Shown: positions 17,480-26,284 of the stretch, in pieces
Numbering within the stretch: the first letter of the stretch is position 1
Layout of the letters: the number at the start of each line of letters is the position of its first letter
Assembly: GCF_900129785.1 (NCBI RefSeq)
Contig: NZ_FSRC01000001.1
Span: 620,001 to 684,000 of the forward strand
From: Algoriphagus halophilus
Lineage (GTDB): Bacteria; Bacteroidota; Bacteroidia; Cytophagales; Cyclobacteriaceae
Direction: 5' to 3'
DNA length: 64,000 nt
Notes under the pieces: generated by a model
What the model saw: only the letters and a program-made list of their open reading frames with translations
Told to the model about the DNA's origin: nothing
Databases searched by the model: none
Translations under genes and position numbers: made by a program

Positions 17480-18562
17480 TTAATTTTCAAGTATGTTCAT
17501 TAATTTCTTATTCAGATATAATTTTTCTTTACCGACTCTTATGGATGTTAGAAATCCTTCTTCTTCTAAGGCCATTAGATAGTTTCCGACTGTTTTTGGT
17601 GTTCCTAGGTCCATATCAATTAGGTTTTGTCTTTTAGTATAAGGCAGTTTGAAAATGACTTCAACTAAATCTTTGGAGTAAACTTTAGGAAGCTTTTCTT
17701 TTATTTCTAGTCCTGTTATTTCCATAAGTTGAATTATGGATTCTAATCTATTTAACCCTTTTATAGCAGTTTTTTCTACCATATCCAGCATGTATAGAAT
17801 AAAATTCGACCAATTATTTTTCTCGGTTATCGCCTTTAAACCTTTGTAGTATTTGTCTTTATTCTCTATGATGTACTCACTTAAGAAAAGGGCAGGGATG
17901 TCAAGTAGTTGCTCTAGTTTTAGCTGAAGTAAAAGAAGAATACGACCTGTTCTTCCATTACCGTCCGAAAAAGGGTGTATGGCTTCAAATTGGTAATGTG
18001 AAATGGCCATTTTAATTAGTGGGTCTAACGTATGATTTTCATTGATGAAAGCTTCAAGATTTGCCATTTTTTCTCGAATTACCTCTTCACCTGATGGTGG
18101 TGTGTAGATAATATCGCCTTTTGAATTAGAGAGAGTCGTTCCAGGAGTTGTTCTTATTCCAGCTGTATTTTGTTTGATACATTGAACAATTTCGATACAA
18201 AGGTTTGTTGTGATAAAAGGTTTTTCCTCAAGTCTTTTAAAACCTAACCAAATAGCTTCTTTGTAACTAATTACTTCCTTTGTAGCTGGGTTGTCGAATT
18301 TTTTATCTGCCACAACGGCTTGATACAAGTCGTCATTTGTTGTTACGATATTCTCAATTTCAGAACTAGCTTTTGCTTCCTGCAAATGAAGAGTGTCTAG
18401 AAATAAACTAGGATTAGGTAGGTTTCTTATTGCGCCATTTAATTGAGCTAAAGCCCTACTGGCTTTGATTGTTTTTGTAAGAATTTCTTTAGTTTCTAGA
18501 TCTGCTGTTGGTGGGAGTAGAGGCAGATTGTTAAATGGTTTGGCTTTATCGAAGCTGTTCAT
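17480..18562 (-). CDS. Fic family protein (AMPylase) with N-terminal inhibitory helix
   Basis: 360 residues. Catalytic Fic motif HPFSDGNGRTGR at 196-207 with His196; Fic enzymes transfer AMP (or other nucleotide moieties) to target hydroxyl groups. An inhibitory motif of the (S/T)xxxE(G/N) type is visible at 66-71 (SSEIEN, Glu70), marking a self-restrained class II Fic protein. A winged-helix-like C-terminus (about 290-355, 'DLGTPKTVGNYLMALEEEGFL') may bind DNA or targets. A separate antitoxin is absent, consistent with self-inhibition. It is the only gene between matching cassette ends at 17462-17470 and 18669-18677. Confidence 0.92.
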   Translation of the reverse strand: MNSFDKAKPFNNLPLLPPTADLETKEILTKTIKASRALAQLNGAIRNLPNPSLFLDTLHLQEAKASSEIENIVTTNDDLYQAVVADKKFDNPATKEVISYKEAIWLGFKRLEEKPFITTNLCIEIVQCIKQNTAGIRTTPGTTLSNSKGDIIYTPPSGEEVIREKMANLEAFINENHTLDPLIKMAISHYQFEAIHPFSDGNGRTGRILLLLQLKLEQLLDIPALFLSEYIIENKDKYYKGLKAITEKNNWSNFILYMLDMVEKTAIKGLNRLESIIQLMEITGLEIKEKLPKVYSKDLVEVIFKLPYTKRQNLIDMDLGTPKTVGNYLMALEEEGFLTSIRVGKEKLYLNKKLMNILEN

Positions 18563-18668
18563 AATCGAGAGTAATTTTTACACCTGTATTTTATTCAGAG
18601 GTAAAAATAATCAAAAATTACTCTCGTATTGTTTTGAGAAGTAAGTTTTACTCTTGTTTTTTTGCATG

Positions 18669-18677
18669 AGGCACAAC
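18669..18677 (-). other. Cassette 5' boundary upstream of fic
   Basis: Plus-strand AGGCACAAC, exact reverse complement of GTTGTGCCT at 17462-17470 on the other side of the Fic gene. On the minus strand this reads as the R'-type end of a cassette. A possible partner half (CCACAAC on the minus strand) lies near 18755, but its arms pair poorly. Confidence 0.5.
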
Positions 18678-19039
18678 GATTGTATATACCTAACTCTAAT
18701 TCTCTATTATTTAAACATTTCTGTGCACAGGAATATTCGGAGTTGTGGAAACTAAATTAAGGATTTCGGTGATTTCCGCTCCACCTCTTTAAATTTTTCT
18801 TTGAAAATTTGAAATGGACCTCATGTTGCTTTCACTTGTTGCAAATACTTAACGATGGGTAGGCATTGATTAATTGTAAAAGGCTTATAGTTCCTGGCTT
18901 TGTTTATACTTCTCATAAACCAACGTACCAGAAGTCCCATATGAAGCTATTTTGAAAAATATTTCTTCCATTTATTCTCTTGTTTCACTATGGAGTGAAC
19001 TCTTAGGAGAGTCGGAGCAAACATGCAACAACCATAACC
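18678..19039. other. Gene-free gap
   Basis: 362 bp, AT-rich, no convincing reading frame, promoter consensus or terminator. It holds only the weak half hairpin next to the Fic cassette start and probably represents decayed cassette or island DNA. Confidence 0.4.
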
Positions 19040-19351
19040 TTAATTGTTTTTTGTTGAGGATTCTTGAGACTGGCTTTTGGGAGTAATGGAGTGGGGGCAA
19101 TCTTGTTTCTGAAAGGAAGAACGAAAAGAAATAGAGCCTTGATGAATATGACTTGCCAGCAGTTCAAAAAAGTACTGCCTATTGCTCACGTCTAGGTGGG
19201 TTTGATCTCGTTGTGAAAGTTCCAGCATCCAACACTGGTACATTTCCCAGAGGTAGAGGTGGATGTCCTGGTCGCTGTAGTAATCGAACAAAGCATTTTC
19301 TAGATGGTCTAGTGGAATATGCATGGGATCATGTATTTTGATGTTCTTCAA
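19040..19351 (-). CDS. Small hypothetical protein
   Basis: 103 residues, no signal peptide, acidic/aromatic helical first part ('LDHLENALFDYYSDQDIHLYLWEMYQCWMLELSQRD') and a basic, low-complexity tail ('KSQSQESSTKNN'). The first 60 residues read like a real, helical protein of a kind common in Bacteroidota; I cannot name a family. It is not within a matched cassette pair. The facing 19352-19640 gap (289 bp) holds nothing recognised. Confidence 0.55.
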   Translation of the reverse strand: MKNIKIHDPMHIPLDHLENALFDYYSDQDIHLYLWEMYQCWMLELSQRDQTHLDVSNRQYFFELLASHIHQGSISFRSSFQKQDCPHSITPKSQSQESSTKNN

Positions 19352-19640
19352 ATTATTGAAAGATGTTGGGCTATGGTATTCTTGGATTAGGTGTTTTAGC
19401 TAAGAATTGGAATAAATTATTCGTTGTCCTAAAACAAAAAAATATTGCCGATAAAGAAGGATTTACCGGGAAACTTAAGGAGGAGGAGCAATCCTAATAA
19501 ACAAAGCCATCTTAGATGAGAAAGCAGACAATAAATGTCTGGAATTAGGTTTCCAAACTTGATTAAATCAGGTAAACAGAATAATTTAGTTAAAACTCTT
19601 TCGGAAGAATTCCTTAATTTCCCAATCTAAACTGTACAGC

Positions 19641-20045
19641 ATGAACGAGAAGATCCACCACGGCAGAAATATCAAGCGTTTTCGGGAAATGATGGGCATC
19701 AAGCAAGAGGCTTTAGCCCATGAACTGGGAGATGACTGGTCCCAGAAGAAAATCAGCTTGCTGGAACAAAAAGAAGAAGTGGAGGATGATTTACTTCGCC
19801 AAGTGGCAGCAATTTTAAAAGTACCTGCTGAGGCGATTAAGAGTTTTAATGAGGAAACCGCGATTAATTTTTTTAACTCTTCTTTTAATGGACAATTTAG
19901 CGGGGTGAATTACCATACTACATTTAATGTTAACCCTATAGAGAAATGGGTTGAAGCACTGGAAGAAAATAAAAAACTCTATGAGCGACTTTTGGAAGCG
20001 GAAAGAGAGAAAGTGGAGATTTTAAAGAAGGTGTTGGAGAAGTAA
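19641..20045 (+). CDS. XRE-type helix-turn-helix protein with C-terminal coiled coil
   Basis: 134 residues. HTH about 8-65 ('NIKRFREMMGIKQEALAHELGDDWSQKKISLLEQ'), then a linker and a charged coiled coil ('NPIEKWVEALEENKKLYERLLEAEREKVEILKKVLEK') probably for dimerisation. This is a frequent Bacteroidota small regulator. It is the only plus-strand gene in the island. The first copy of the 126-bp folded repeat begins 30 bp after its stop. Confidence 0.85.
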   Translation: MNEKIHHGRNIKRFREMMGIKQEALAHELGDDWSQKKISLLEQKEEVEDDLLRQVAAILKVPAEAIKSFNEETAINFFNSSFNGQFSGVNYHTTFNVNPIEKWVEALEENKKLYERLLEAEREKVEILKKVLEK

Positions 20046-20075
20046 ACAGCATCAGATTTATTTAAATGTAAGTGC

Positions 20076-20201
20076 GTAATGTCGGGGCTATGCACCGTTT
20101 CAATGGCTGTATAGCCATTGTTGAGAAGCCGCCCCGAAGGGCGGTTTCCAAACGGTGTGGAGTCCCGACATTGAGAAACGACCGAAGGGATGTTTCTCAA
20201 T
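20076..20201 (+). repeat. 126-bp folded direct repeat, copy 1
   Basis: 125 of 126 bases identical to 25489-25614, same orientation (the one difference is a T at about 20163 for C). It folds on itself: an outer 12-bp stem (AATGTCGGGGCT with AGtCCCGACATT), an inner CACCGTTT/AAACGGTG stem, a self-pairing AATGGCTGTATAGCCATT, a GCCGCCC/GGGCGG hairpin and a flanking TTGAGAAAC/GTTTCTCAA hairpin. Near-identity at 5.4 kb distance indicates recent duplication or active maintenance. No gene lies in it. Confidence 0.85.
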
Positions 20202-20313
20202 TCCCATGATATAATCCGGTTCGTTTTAAGGATATAACCAAAAAGAATATATCATGGACACCTCGTTTTCTTTAAAAAAACCTGACTCAATCCCCATAAG
20301 AACCTCTCCGGTT

Positions 20314-20375
20314 CCGTGCAACACCGGTTTCATCGTTCGTGCTACGCACGCGACGAAAACCTAGTTGTTGCCAGC
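20314..20375 (-). repeat. Short attC-like site after the GIY-YIG cassette
   Basis: 62-bp imperfect hairpin: 'acaccggtttcatcgttcgt' (20320-20339) pairs with 'gcacgcgacgaaaacctagt' (20346-20365) with bulged bases and a TAC loop; ends are GCAAC (left, plus strand) and GTTGC (20367-20371, right). Size, 3-nt loop, extra-helical bases and AAC/GTT ends fit an integron attC site. Its GTTGCCAGCAGTTA end matches the start of the GIY-YIG cassette at 21297-21310 (13 of 14 complementary). Confidence 0.65.
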
Positions 20376-20377
20376 AG

Positions 20378-21286
20378 TTATTTTATTTCGTTTTGTTCAA
20401 TTTCTTTAATTGATTTTCCATTTTCGTTTTTCCAGACGTTACGGCCATTAACTGAATATCCAAGTATTACAGCCGCTGCAGCAGATGGACTTGAAAAAAG
20501 GTGCTTTTTAGAAAAATACAATTTACCATTTGAATTTTTAGTGATAAACCCTTCTTCAATTAAGGATTCTCTCAAGGCTCCATATCCATAATTTTTGGTT
20601 GGATTATCTGCAACTTCTGAATTTTCCAAAACTACCAACCCTTCATTAGTCTGAATAGCCTTAGCTGTAATACCACTAACATTTAAATTCAGTTCTAGTT
20701 CGTCTTTTTTGTCAGATAATATTTCTTTCGTTTCGTCGATCAATTCTGTTGTCTCAGGAATGTGTTTGACTGAAATAGGATTTTCTAAAAATTTGTGTCC
20801 CAATGTACCAGTCAATAATTTAATATTGGTTAAAAACTCTTCCATTGCATCTCTGTCTGGTAAGGGAAGTCGATTTAGATTAGGGCTATTTCCATTTTTT
20901 AGTCTATACCTTTCCGTCTGTCTTGCAATTTCCACAATTCTACTCTCAAGATATTTAATATGAGATTTGGTTAAGTTGTCATCTTTACTTGTAAATACTA
21001 TTACTTCATTCCAAAAGTCCTTTTTCAAATCGTGATTTTTCAATCTATCCCAGACATTTTCTGCTTCTCCGATATAAACCATTGGTTTTAAAGTGTCCTG
21101 TTCGTAACCGATTAAAAAATATACACCTTGAGTATTAATGGCAATCGCAAAGTGCTTGTTTAAATCCGATATTTTAGTTCTTGGGCAAGAAAGGGATTGA
21201 ATTGTATGATTAACGAGTTCAGCAAACTTAATTCCAGTTACGCTTCCTTCTTTTAAATAAATTCTAATGCTTTTTCCTAATATCAT
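20378..21286 (-). CDS. GIY-YIG nuclease-fold protein with DUF4357 C-terminal domain
   Basis: 302 residues. GIY-YIG core at about 46-140: 'GVYFLIG' (54-60), 'YIGEAENVWDRL' (71-82, Arg81) and the conserved Glu in 'KYLESRIVE' (Glu114). The C-terminal part (about 200-290, 'AKAIQTNEGLVVLENSEVA...GYSVNGRNVWKN') resembles DUF4357, a domain often found near restriction-modification or other defence genes. It may nick or cut DNA, but the target is unknown. Sole gene of a cassette with 13/14 matched ends; its stop is 3 bp from the attC-like site. Confidence 0.9.
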   Translation of the reverse strand: MILGKSIRIYLKEGSVTGIKFAELVNHTIQSLSCPRTKISDLNKHFAIAINTQGVYFLIGYEQDTLKPMVYIGEAENVWDRLKNHDLKKDFWNEVIVFTSKDDNLTKSHIKYLESRIVEIARQTERYRLKNGNSPNLNRLPLPDRDAMEEFLTNIKLLTGTLGHKFLENPISVKHIPETTELIDETKEILSDKKDELELNLNVSGITAKAIQTNEGLVVLENSEVADNPTKNYGYGALRESLIEEGFITKNSNGKLYFSKKHLFSSPSAAAAVILGYSVNGRNVWKNENGKSIKEIEQNEIK

Positions 21287-21296
21287 TGGTCGGTTT

Positions 21297-21435
21297 TAAT
21301 TGCTGGCAACGGTTGGTGTATGAAGCGTTGGGCATTTCGAAGCACTTTCCTGTCAAGCCGCTACAAATTTTATTAAATGTAACGACCTTGAAATTAGTAC
21401 TATCCGCCCAATGATTTATACACTTTGTTACCGTT
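21297..21435 (-). repeat. attC-like site between the GIY-YIG and ATPase cassettes
   Basis: 139-bp imperfect inverted repeat: GTGTAT (near 21316) with ATACAC (near 21419), GTTGGGC with GCCCAAT, ATTTCGAAG with GAAAT. Outer ends are GGCAAC (21305-21310) and GTTACC (21427-21432). The left end matches the far end of the GIY-YIG cassette and the right end matches AACGGTAA at 25485-25492 before the ATPase gene. The 142 bp between this site and the coiled-coil gene hold no gene. Confidence 0.6.
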
Positions 21436-21577
21436 TCGTTGTTTTTTTCTTCCTCGCACTGGCAGGGCAAGCTCTTTTGCAATTTTGGATTTCAGAGTTG
21501 GCTTGTGTGAATTGCAAATGTGCTTGGCTGTGTGCAATGAGTTCACCTTTTTTGTGTATAATATTTGAAAATAGTAT

Positions 21578-22954
21578 CTAATTTTTCAAGTTGACAATCA
21601 AATCTTCTAAACTTGTCATATTAGATTTGAACTTTTCAATTGACCATTCAGCTTCTAAAGAACCATTTACAGAAATAATAAATCCCGTGATATTTTCAAT
21701 AGAAGTATGGTCGATGAAATCAAATTTTGAAATTGAATACAAACTAATTATAAGTTCTTGAAAACTATCAACCACAATATTATGGTTAAAACTATCAGCA
21801 CATTCTTTCATGCTTTTATGAACACTTTCGAGTGTTTTTACTAAATACCCTTTTTTATCTGTCACATGAATTAGCCTTGAAGAATCAATGTTTTTTAATT
21901 TACTTATAGAATTTGTTGTAATCAATAAGTTGTCAATTGATTTGCTATTTTTAATAGCTTCTTCAGATTTACTAAGAGCTTCATTTGCATTGCCTTTGGC
22001 TTGCCTAGCATCTTCTTTTGCAGCTGAAGAGTTTATTAATGCTTCTGAAATATTTTCTTCCAAAGCTTTCGCTTTCGCATCAATTTCATCAACTTTTAAC
22101 AAGATTGGCTCTGCATCGTCAATTCTTTTTTTAGCTTCCTTTGCTGTTTGGGAAGCTGCATCACTATCCTTTTTAGCAGAAATGGCACCTTCCTTTGCTT
22201 TATTTGATTCAAATATTGCAGTATTAATATTTCCTTCAAGGGTTGTTAATTTGGATTCTATTCCATCTACTTTGTCTAATGTTGGCTTTGCCGCATCAAT
22301 TTTGTTTTCTGCTTTTTCTGCTTTTGAAATCGCACTTTCCAGCTCCTTGTCAATATTTTTTGATGTTTGATAATTAAGTAGAATTGGAATAAAAATCCCC
22401 AAAAATCCAATCACCCCAATCCAAATACTCACCCACATATTTAATCTGTCGATGCTTTCAGATATTTCGTCTTTGGTTTCACGAACTGCTTTGTCAACTT
22501 GATTTGTTAAAAAGAGGGTGTTTTGTTTTAATTCTGATAATTGCTTTTCCGTTAGCCTATAGGTTCCGTCTTTTTCTTTATTTGTAGGGAAAAGAAAATA
22601 GGGTGCTGGAATAATTTTATTACTTACAGTTGAATCAGCTTGAATATATTTATCAAGCAAAACATTCTTTAAATAAGCGATAAGCGAATCTTTTATCTCT
22701 GATTTAGTAATTGTGTCGAATGATATAATGAATGTTTCAGGAATAATAATATCATTTTCAACATGAAACTTTATTGATTTTAGTACTACTTCCGATATTT
22801 TATTATCCTTTTCCTCTAAAATTCTATTTACCCTGACATCTCTTAGCATCCAAAATGCTACAGATAAAACTATGATTAGAAATATCCAACCAGTTAAGCG
22901 TAGCCAAACAGGTGTTTTATTTGACTTATGAGTCATATCTTCTTGTACTGCCAT
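21578..22954 (-). CDS. Two-TM membrane protein with long duplicated coiled coil
   Basis: 458 residues. TM1 about 18-38, a roughly 130-residue extracytoplasmic domain (about 40-168), TM2 about 172-194, then a cytoplasmic coiled coil (about 196-345) rich in Ala/Glu/Lys/Asp. The coiled coil is a tandem duplication: 'KIDAAKPTLDKVDGIESK' is echoed about 60 residues later by 'RIDDAEPILLKVDEIDAK', each followed by an Ala/Lys-rich stretch. The C-terminal 110 residues are globular. I recognise no family. Its gene starts 2 bp after the stop of the upstream ATPase gene, so the two are coupled and probably work as one complex, the ATPase in the cytoplasm and this protein at the membrane. Confidence 0.8.
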   Translation of the reverse strand: MAVQEDMTHKSNKTPVWLRLTGWIFLIIVLSVAFWMLRDVRVNRILEEKDNKISEVVLKSIKFHVENDIIIPETFIISFDTITKSEIKDSLIAYLKNVLLDKYIQADSTVSNKIIPAPYFLFPTNKEKDGTYRLTEKQLSELKQNTLFLTNQVDKAVRETKDEISESIDRLNMWVSIWIGVIGFLGIFIPILLNYQTSKNIDKELESAISKAEKAENKIDAAKPTLDKVDGIESKLTTLEGNINTAIFESNKAKEGAISAKKDSDAASQTAKEAKKRIDDAEPILLKVDEIDAKAKALEENISEALINSSAAKEDARQAKGNANEALSKSEEAIKNSKSIDNLLITTNSISKLKNIDSSRLIHVTDKKGYLVKTLESVHKSMKECADSFNHNIVVDSFQELIISLYSISKFDFIDHTSIENITGFIISVNGSLEAEWSIEKFKSNMTSLEDLIVNLKN

Positions 22955-22956
22955 TG

Positions 22957-25365
22957 TTAATAAAATTTATTATATATTTTTTGGGGCAAATATGTTGGTA
23001 TTTTATAAATGATATTTAGATAATCATTTTTCTCTTTTGAGTCAAAATGTGGGAAGAGTCGAGAAAAAGAAATGTCATTTACTTGATTTTCAGCTGCAGC
23101 ATTTATAGCACTTTCGAAAACTAATTCATCGTGTGTAAATAATATCAATTGTAAAGGTAAGTTCGGGGTAAAATCCTCGAAGATTTTAAACAGACTTTTG
23201 ATAAAATTCTGAACTGTCGTTTTGTTCTTAAAATCACTTGCATAGAAAATATCATCCAGAACTAATGGCAAATTAATTCCTGTGTTTATTCTTGATGCTA
23301 TGGCAATGCTAATACCTACCATTGTAGAGAATAGCCTGTAATGAAATGTATTAAGATATTTTTTTACAGGAAGAGGTTGAATGGTCTTATCTTTTGGAAT
23401 TGCATAAGCAGTGATGATTTCAGAAAGTACTTCACCTGTTTCTTCATCAACAGTTTCTGGTCTTTTACTTATTTCAATATGGACATCTCTGTTATCCATT
23501 GTGGTAAAATAGTATTCAAGTATTTCCTCTACAATCAGTTTTATTGGAGCAAAAGCTTTTTCAACCTCGTTATTTAATTTCTTGTGATAAAATTCCAAAT
23601 AAGCAGCTGTCTCACTTTTAATAGTATCAAATCTTGCCAATTCTTGTTGGAGTGACATAATTTCAGATTCGTTTTTTACAATGTCTTTTTCAAAATTTAC
23701 AATTTTAATGTTTAAATCATGAATGTCTTTCTTTAGTTCAATAGATTGTTCTGAGATGGATTGATTCTGAGATTTTTCAGAAATTTTCTTTTCAATGTTT
23801 GAAATAATTACATTTCTTCTTTCAAACAAGGCAGGAATATCATTCACTACATAATTGAAAAGTTGATTGTTAATAAAATCTGTATTTGACTTTAGATAAT
23901 TGAAAAGAAAACTGAATTTATCTTTAATATAATTTGGATTCTCTTCCAGATTTTGACCTTCTGAGAACATATCACTACCAACTAAACTTGAAATATTACT
24001 TAAGAACTTATTTTCAATTTCAAGAAGTTCAAGAAAATCTACTTTATCCTTAAGCGTTTTAGTTTCTTCATTTATTTTATTTCTAGCTAAATTTATTTGA
24101 TTAATTAAATTGCTCAGTTGTTCCGTTATTTGATTAAATGAGTTATTTAGCTTTTGAGTTACCTTATTAAGCGATTCTATTTTCTCTATTCTCGTTTTAA
24201 CATTTAATGAAATTGCATCAATTTCATCTTTTGAGTTTCTGCAAAATGGACAATTTTCTGATTCTTTTAAAAGTTCTAAACCCATTGATAGAAACTGGGA
24301 CTCTTTATAATCACCTTTAACTTTAATAGCAATAAATTCTTTATATGATTCACGGTAGGTTGCAATCTTGAAAATGAAGTCATCAAATTCAAAATTGAAA
24401 GAAAAATAATTTTGTTTTAGGGTATTTAGCATTTCAAATAAATCTCTGACTTTTTTTTCATCATCGTTATTTTTTTGCTTTTTGAGAACAGAATCAAGCA
24501 AATTATTTTTTTCAATTAAAGCTTTTTTTGATGTTTCAATTGATTCTTTAGACGATTTGTTTTCTTTTTGTAGTGCTGTTATTCTTCGGCTTTCAGTTTG
24601 TCGTTTATAATAAATGAAAGATTTTATATTTTTTTCAAATTCCAATAATTCTGTTAACCCTAAGCTTTTTGCAATTGTGTAATGAAATGATTTATCATTT
24701 CCGTTTTCATAATCTAATCTTCCTTTATAATATATATCAAAGTCACTAATGAAGTGAGTATCAGGATTTACTTTCTGTCTTACAATTGAGGGAATACTTT
24801 CTTCATGGATATTGAAAGGTTTAAAATCACTTTGATTTATATTTATTCGACAAATGCTTTCAGAAAAACCATAATTAAAATGGGCTAAATAGTTTTCAAA
24901 CCATTTATCATTATCAATACAATCTTTAAATGTTCTTAATTCTGCCTCACCAACTCTTCTGCAAAATGTATATTCTATTGCTTCGTAAATAGATGATTTA
25001 CCTGAGCCATTTGTTCCAAGTAAAATCATGCTCTGGGGTTCTGCTCGTTCATTGCAGAAGTCAATTCCAAATGGCTTGTTAGATTTTGGAAACCCTCTTA
25101 TAGCCGAAAGCTTAACGTCTTTAATTCGAAAGTCTTTATTCCTATATCTTTCAATTATTTCGGTTTCGTCTGTTTCAATTATTTCAAGTGCTTCCCTTTT
25201 TGTTTCTTTTAGTCTTTCGTAGAAAGGCAAAACATATTCAACGAATTTCTCTTTTTTTGAAATATCAATATTAGAATTTAAAGCAAAAACTAATGAAACT
25301 GTATTTTTCTGCAATTCAGGTTCATTAGCTAGCTCTTTGAGAAATATGTCTTTATTTTTTATCAT
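22957..25365 (-). CDS. SMC/RecF-like AAA ATPase with zinc-hook motif
   Basis: 802 residues from ATG-25365 (an in-frame ATG at 25440 would add 25 basic residues and cannot be excluded). Walker A GTNGSGKSS near residues 117-125; long coiled coils; a Cys-Pro-Phe-Cys hook near 372 ('NCPFCRNSKDE'); Walker B 'LPLVLDDIFYAS' near 699-710 and a switch segment 'LILFTHDELVF'. The layout (head, coil, CxxC hook, coil, head) is that of Rad50/RloC-like ATPases, which dimerise through zinc. No nuclease or HEPN motif is obvious, so the effector may be the coupled membrane protein. Whole cassette is about 4 kb, long for a cassette. A defence role is inferred from context only. Confidence 0.88.
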   Translation of the reverse strand: MIKNKDIFLKELANEPELQKNTVSLVFALNSNIDISKKEKFVEYVLPFYERLKETKREALEIIETDETEIIERYRNKDFRIKDVKLSAIRGFPKSNKPFGIDFCNERAEPQSMILLGTNGSGKSSIYEAIEYTFCRRVGEAELRTFKDCIDNDKWFENYLAHFNYGFSESICRININQSDFKPFNIHEESIPSIVRQKVNPDTHFISDFDIYYKGRLDYENGNDKSFHYTIAKSLGLTELLEFEKNIKSFIYYKRQTESRRITALQKENKSSKESIETSKKALIEKNNLLDSVLKKQKNNDDEKKVRDLFEMLNTLKQNYFSFNFEFDDFIFKIATYRESYKEFIAIKVKGDYKESQFLSMGLELLKESENCPFCRNSKDEIDAISLNVKTRIEKIESLNKVTQKLNNSFNQITEQLSNLINQINLARNKINEETKTLKDKVDFLELLEIENKFLSNISSLVGSDMFSEGQNLEENPNYIKDKFSFLFNYLKSNTDFINNQLFNYVVNDIPALFERRNVIISNIEKKISEKSQNQSISEQSIELKKDIHDLNIKIVNFEKDIVKNESEIMSLQQELARFDTIKSETAAYLEFYHKKLNNEVEKAFAPIKLIVEEILEYYFTTMDNRDVHIEISKRPETVDEETGEVLSEIITAYAIPKDKTIQPLPVKKYLNTFHYRLFSTMVGISIAIASRINTGINLPLVLDDIFYASDFKNKTTVQNFIKSLFKIFEDFTPNLPLQLILFTHDELVFESAINAAAENQVNDISFSRLFPHFDSKEKNDYLNIIYKIPTYLPQKIYNKFY

Positions 25366-25488
25366 TTTATGTGGTTTATATGTGCGTTTGCAAAATTTAG
25401 CTCTTTTGGTTTTTTCAACTTTTGGCTTGTGTGTCGACAAAAACCAAATGTGCTAATTGTGCGCTGGCTGTCTTTTTTACAATGAACG

Positions 25489-25614
25489 GTAATGTCGGGG
25501 CTATGCACCGTTTCAATGGCTGTATAGCCATTGTTGAGAAGCCGCCCCGAAGGGCGGTTTCCAAACGGTGTGGAGCCCCGACATTGAGAAACGACCGAAG
25601 GGATGTTTCTCAAT
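25489..25614 (+). repeat. 126-bp folded direct repeat, copy 2
   Basis: Same as 20076-20201 with one change that restores a perfect 12-bp outer stem (AATGTCGGGGCT 25491-25502 with AGCCCCGACATT 25574-25585). It sits exactly where the GTT end of the attC-like site at 25620-25744 should meet the first bases of the ATPase cassette (AACGGTAA, 25485-25492). It therefore appears inserted at the recombination point between two cassettes. Confidence 0.85.
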
Positions 25615-25619
25615 GTTCC

Positions 25620-25744
25620 CACGCTTGGCGTTCGTGCGGGATTTCGGAGCTCAAAACTGTTAACCCAGCACTAAAGCCCAATTGGAAAACTGAACTTGAA
25701 TGTAAGCACGTCACCCCGCATGACGCCAAACGTGTGTTAGGTGC
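25620..25744 (-). repeat. attC-like site after the octapeptide-repeat cassette
   Basis: Long arms: cacgcttggcgttcgtgcgg (25620-25639) pairs with cccgcatgacgccaaacgtg (25715-25734) with few mismatches and bulges. The right end GTTAGGT (25736-25742) fits the canonical integron core GTTRRRY, and GTTAGGTGC is repeated inverted at 26757-26765. The left core is disrupted by the 126-bp repeat. Confidence 0.65.
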
Positions 25745-25746
25745 TG

Positions 25747-26262
25747 TTATTTTATCTTTTCCCATCTGTCAATTAGGTCTGATTCAATAAGGTTTTTTAC
25801 CGCATGCTTGTCTATTCTTTGTCTTGAATTTTCGCAACCCTGTATTGAACAACTGTCTCCCATAAATCTAATTGGTGTATCACCATGTTTAGTACAGAAT
25901 GCTGTCAAGTCCGAAATAAATGGTCTGTCATAGTTAAAGAAAACACCCCACTTAAATAGAATACCTGTATTTGGATCAGTTGTCTTGTTGAATGATCGAA
26001 GTTTTTGTTGTTTTAAAGAGTAGTATGCTTTTTCCTTTTTGAATATTTTTCTGTACACAAATTTTAGAACCCAATAAGTTACAAGTGCAAGAATAACGTA
26101 AACAACTTCAATTTTTATTTCAAGTATTTTATTAAAGGCTTCTCTAAACGTTACTTTTTCTGTTACGCTCACAAATTTTGTATAGCCAAGAGTAAGCAAA
26201 CCAATAATGCCTACTGAAATAACTTTACTCCAAACTGGGTCTGTCCATATTTTCTTTATCAT
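25747..26262 (-). CDS. Membrane protein with Cys-rich C-terminal domain
   Basis: 171 residues. Two hydrophobic segments (about 13-31 and 50-68), then a soluble domain with four Cys and His spread over 'AFCTKHGDTPIRFMGDSCSIQGCENSRQRIDKH', possibly a metal site. No family recognised. Follows the octapeptide-repeat gene by 22 bp on the same strand and stops 2 bp from the cassette end, so both genes form one cassette and likely one transcript. Confidence 0.7.
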   Translation of the reverse strand: MIKKIWTDPVWSKVISVGIIGLLTLGYTKFVSVTEKVTFREAFNKILEIKIEVVYVILALVTYWVLKFVYRKIFKKEKAYYSLKQQKLRSFNKTTDPNTGILFKWGVFFNYDRPFISDLTAFCTKHGDTPIRFMGDSCSIQGCENSRQRIDKHAVKNLIESDLIDRWEKIK

Positions 26263-26284
26263 ATTTATTCTGTCCGTTGGAAGG

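Noticed and set aside
20214-20275. catgatat/atatcatg inverted repeat after the first 126-bp repeat
   Set aside because: Short, AT-rich and widely spaced; could be chance. Not the boundary of any gene.
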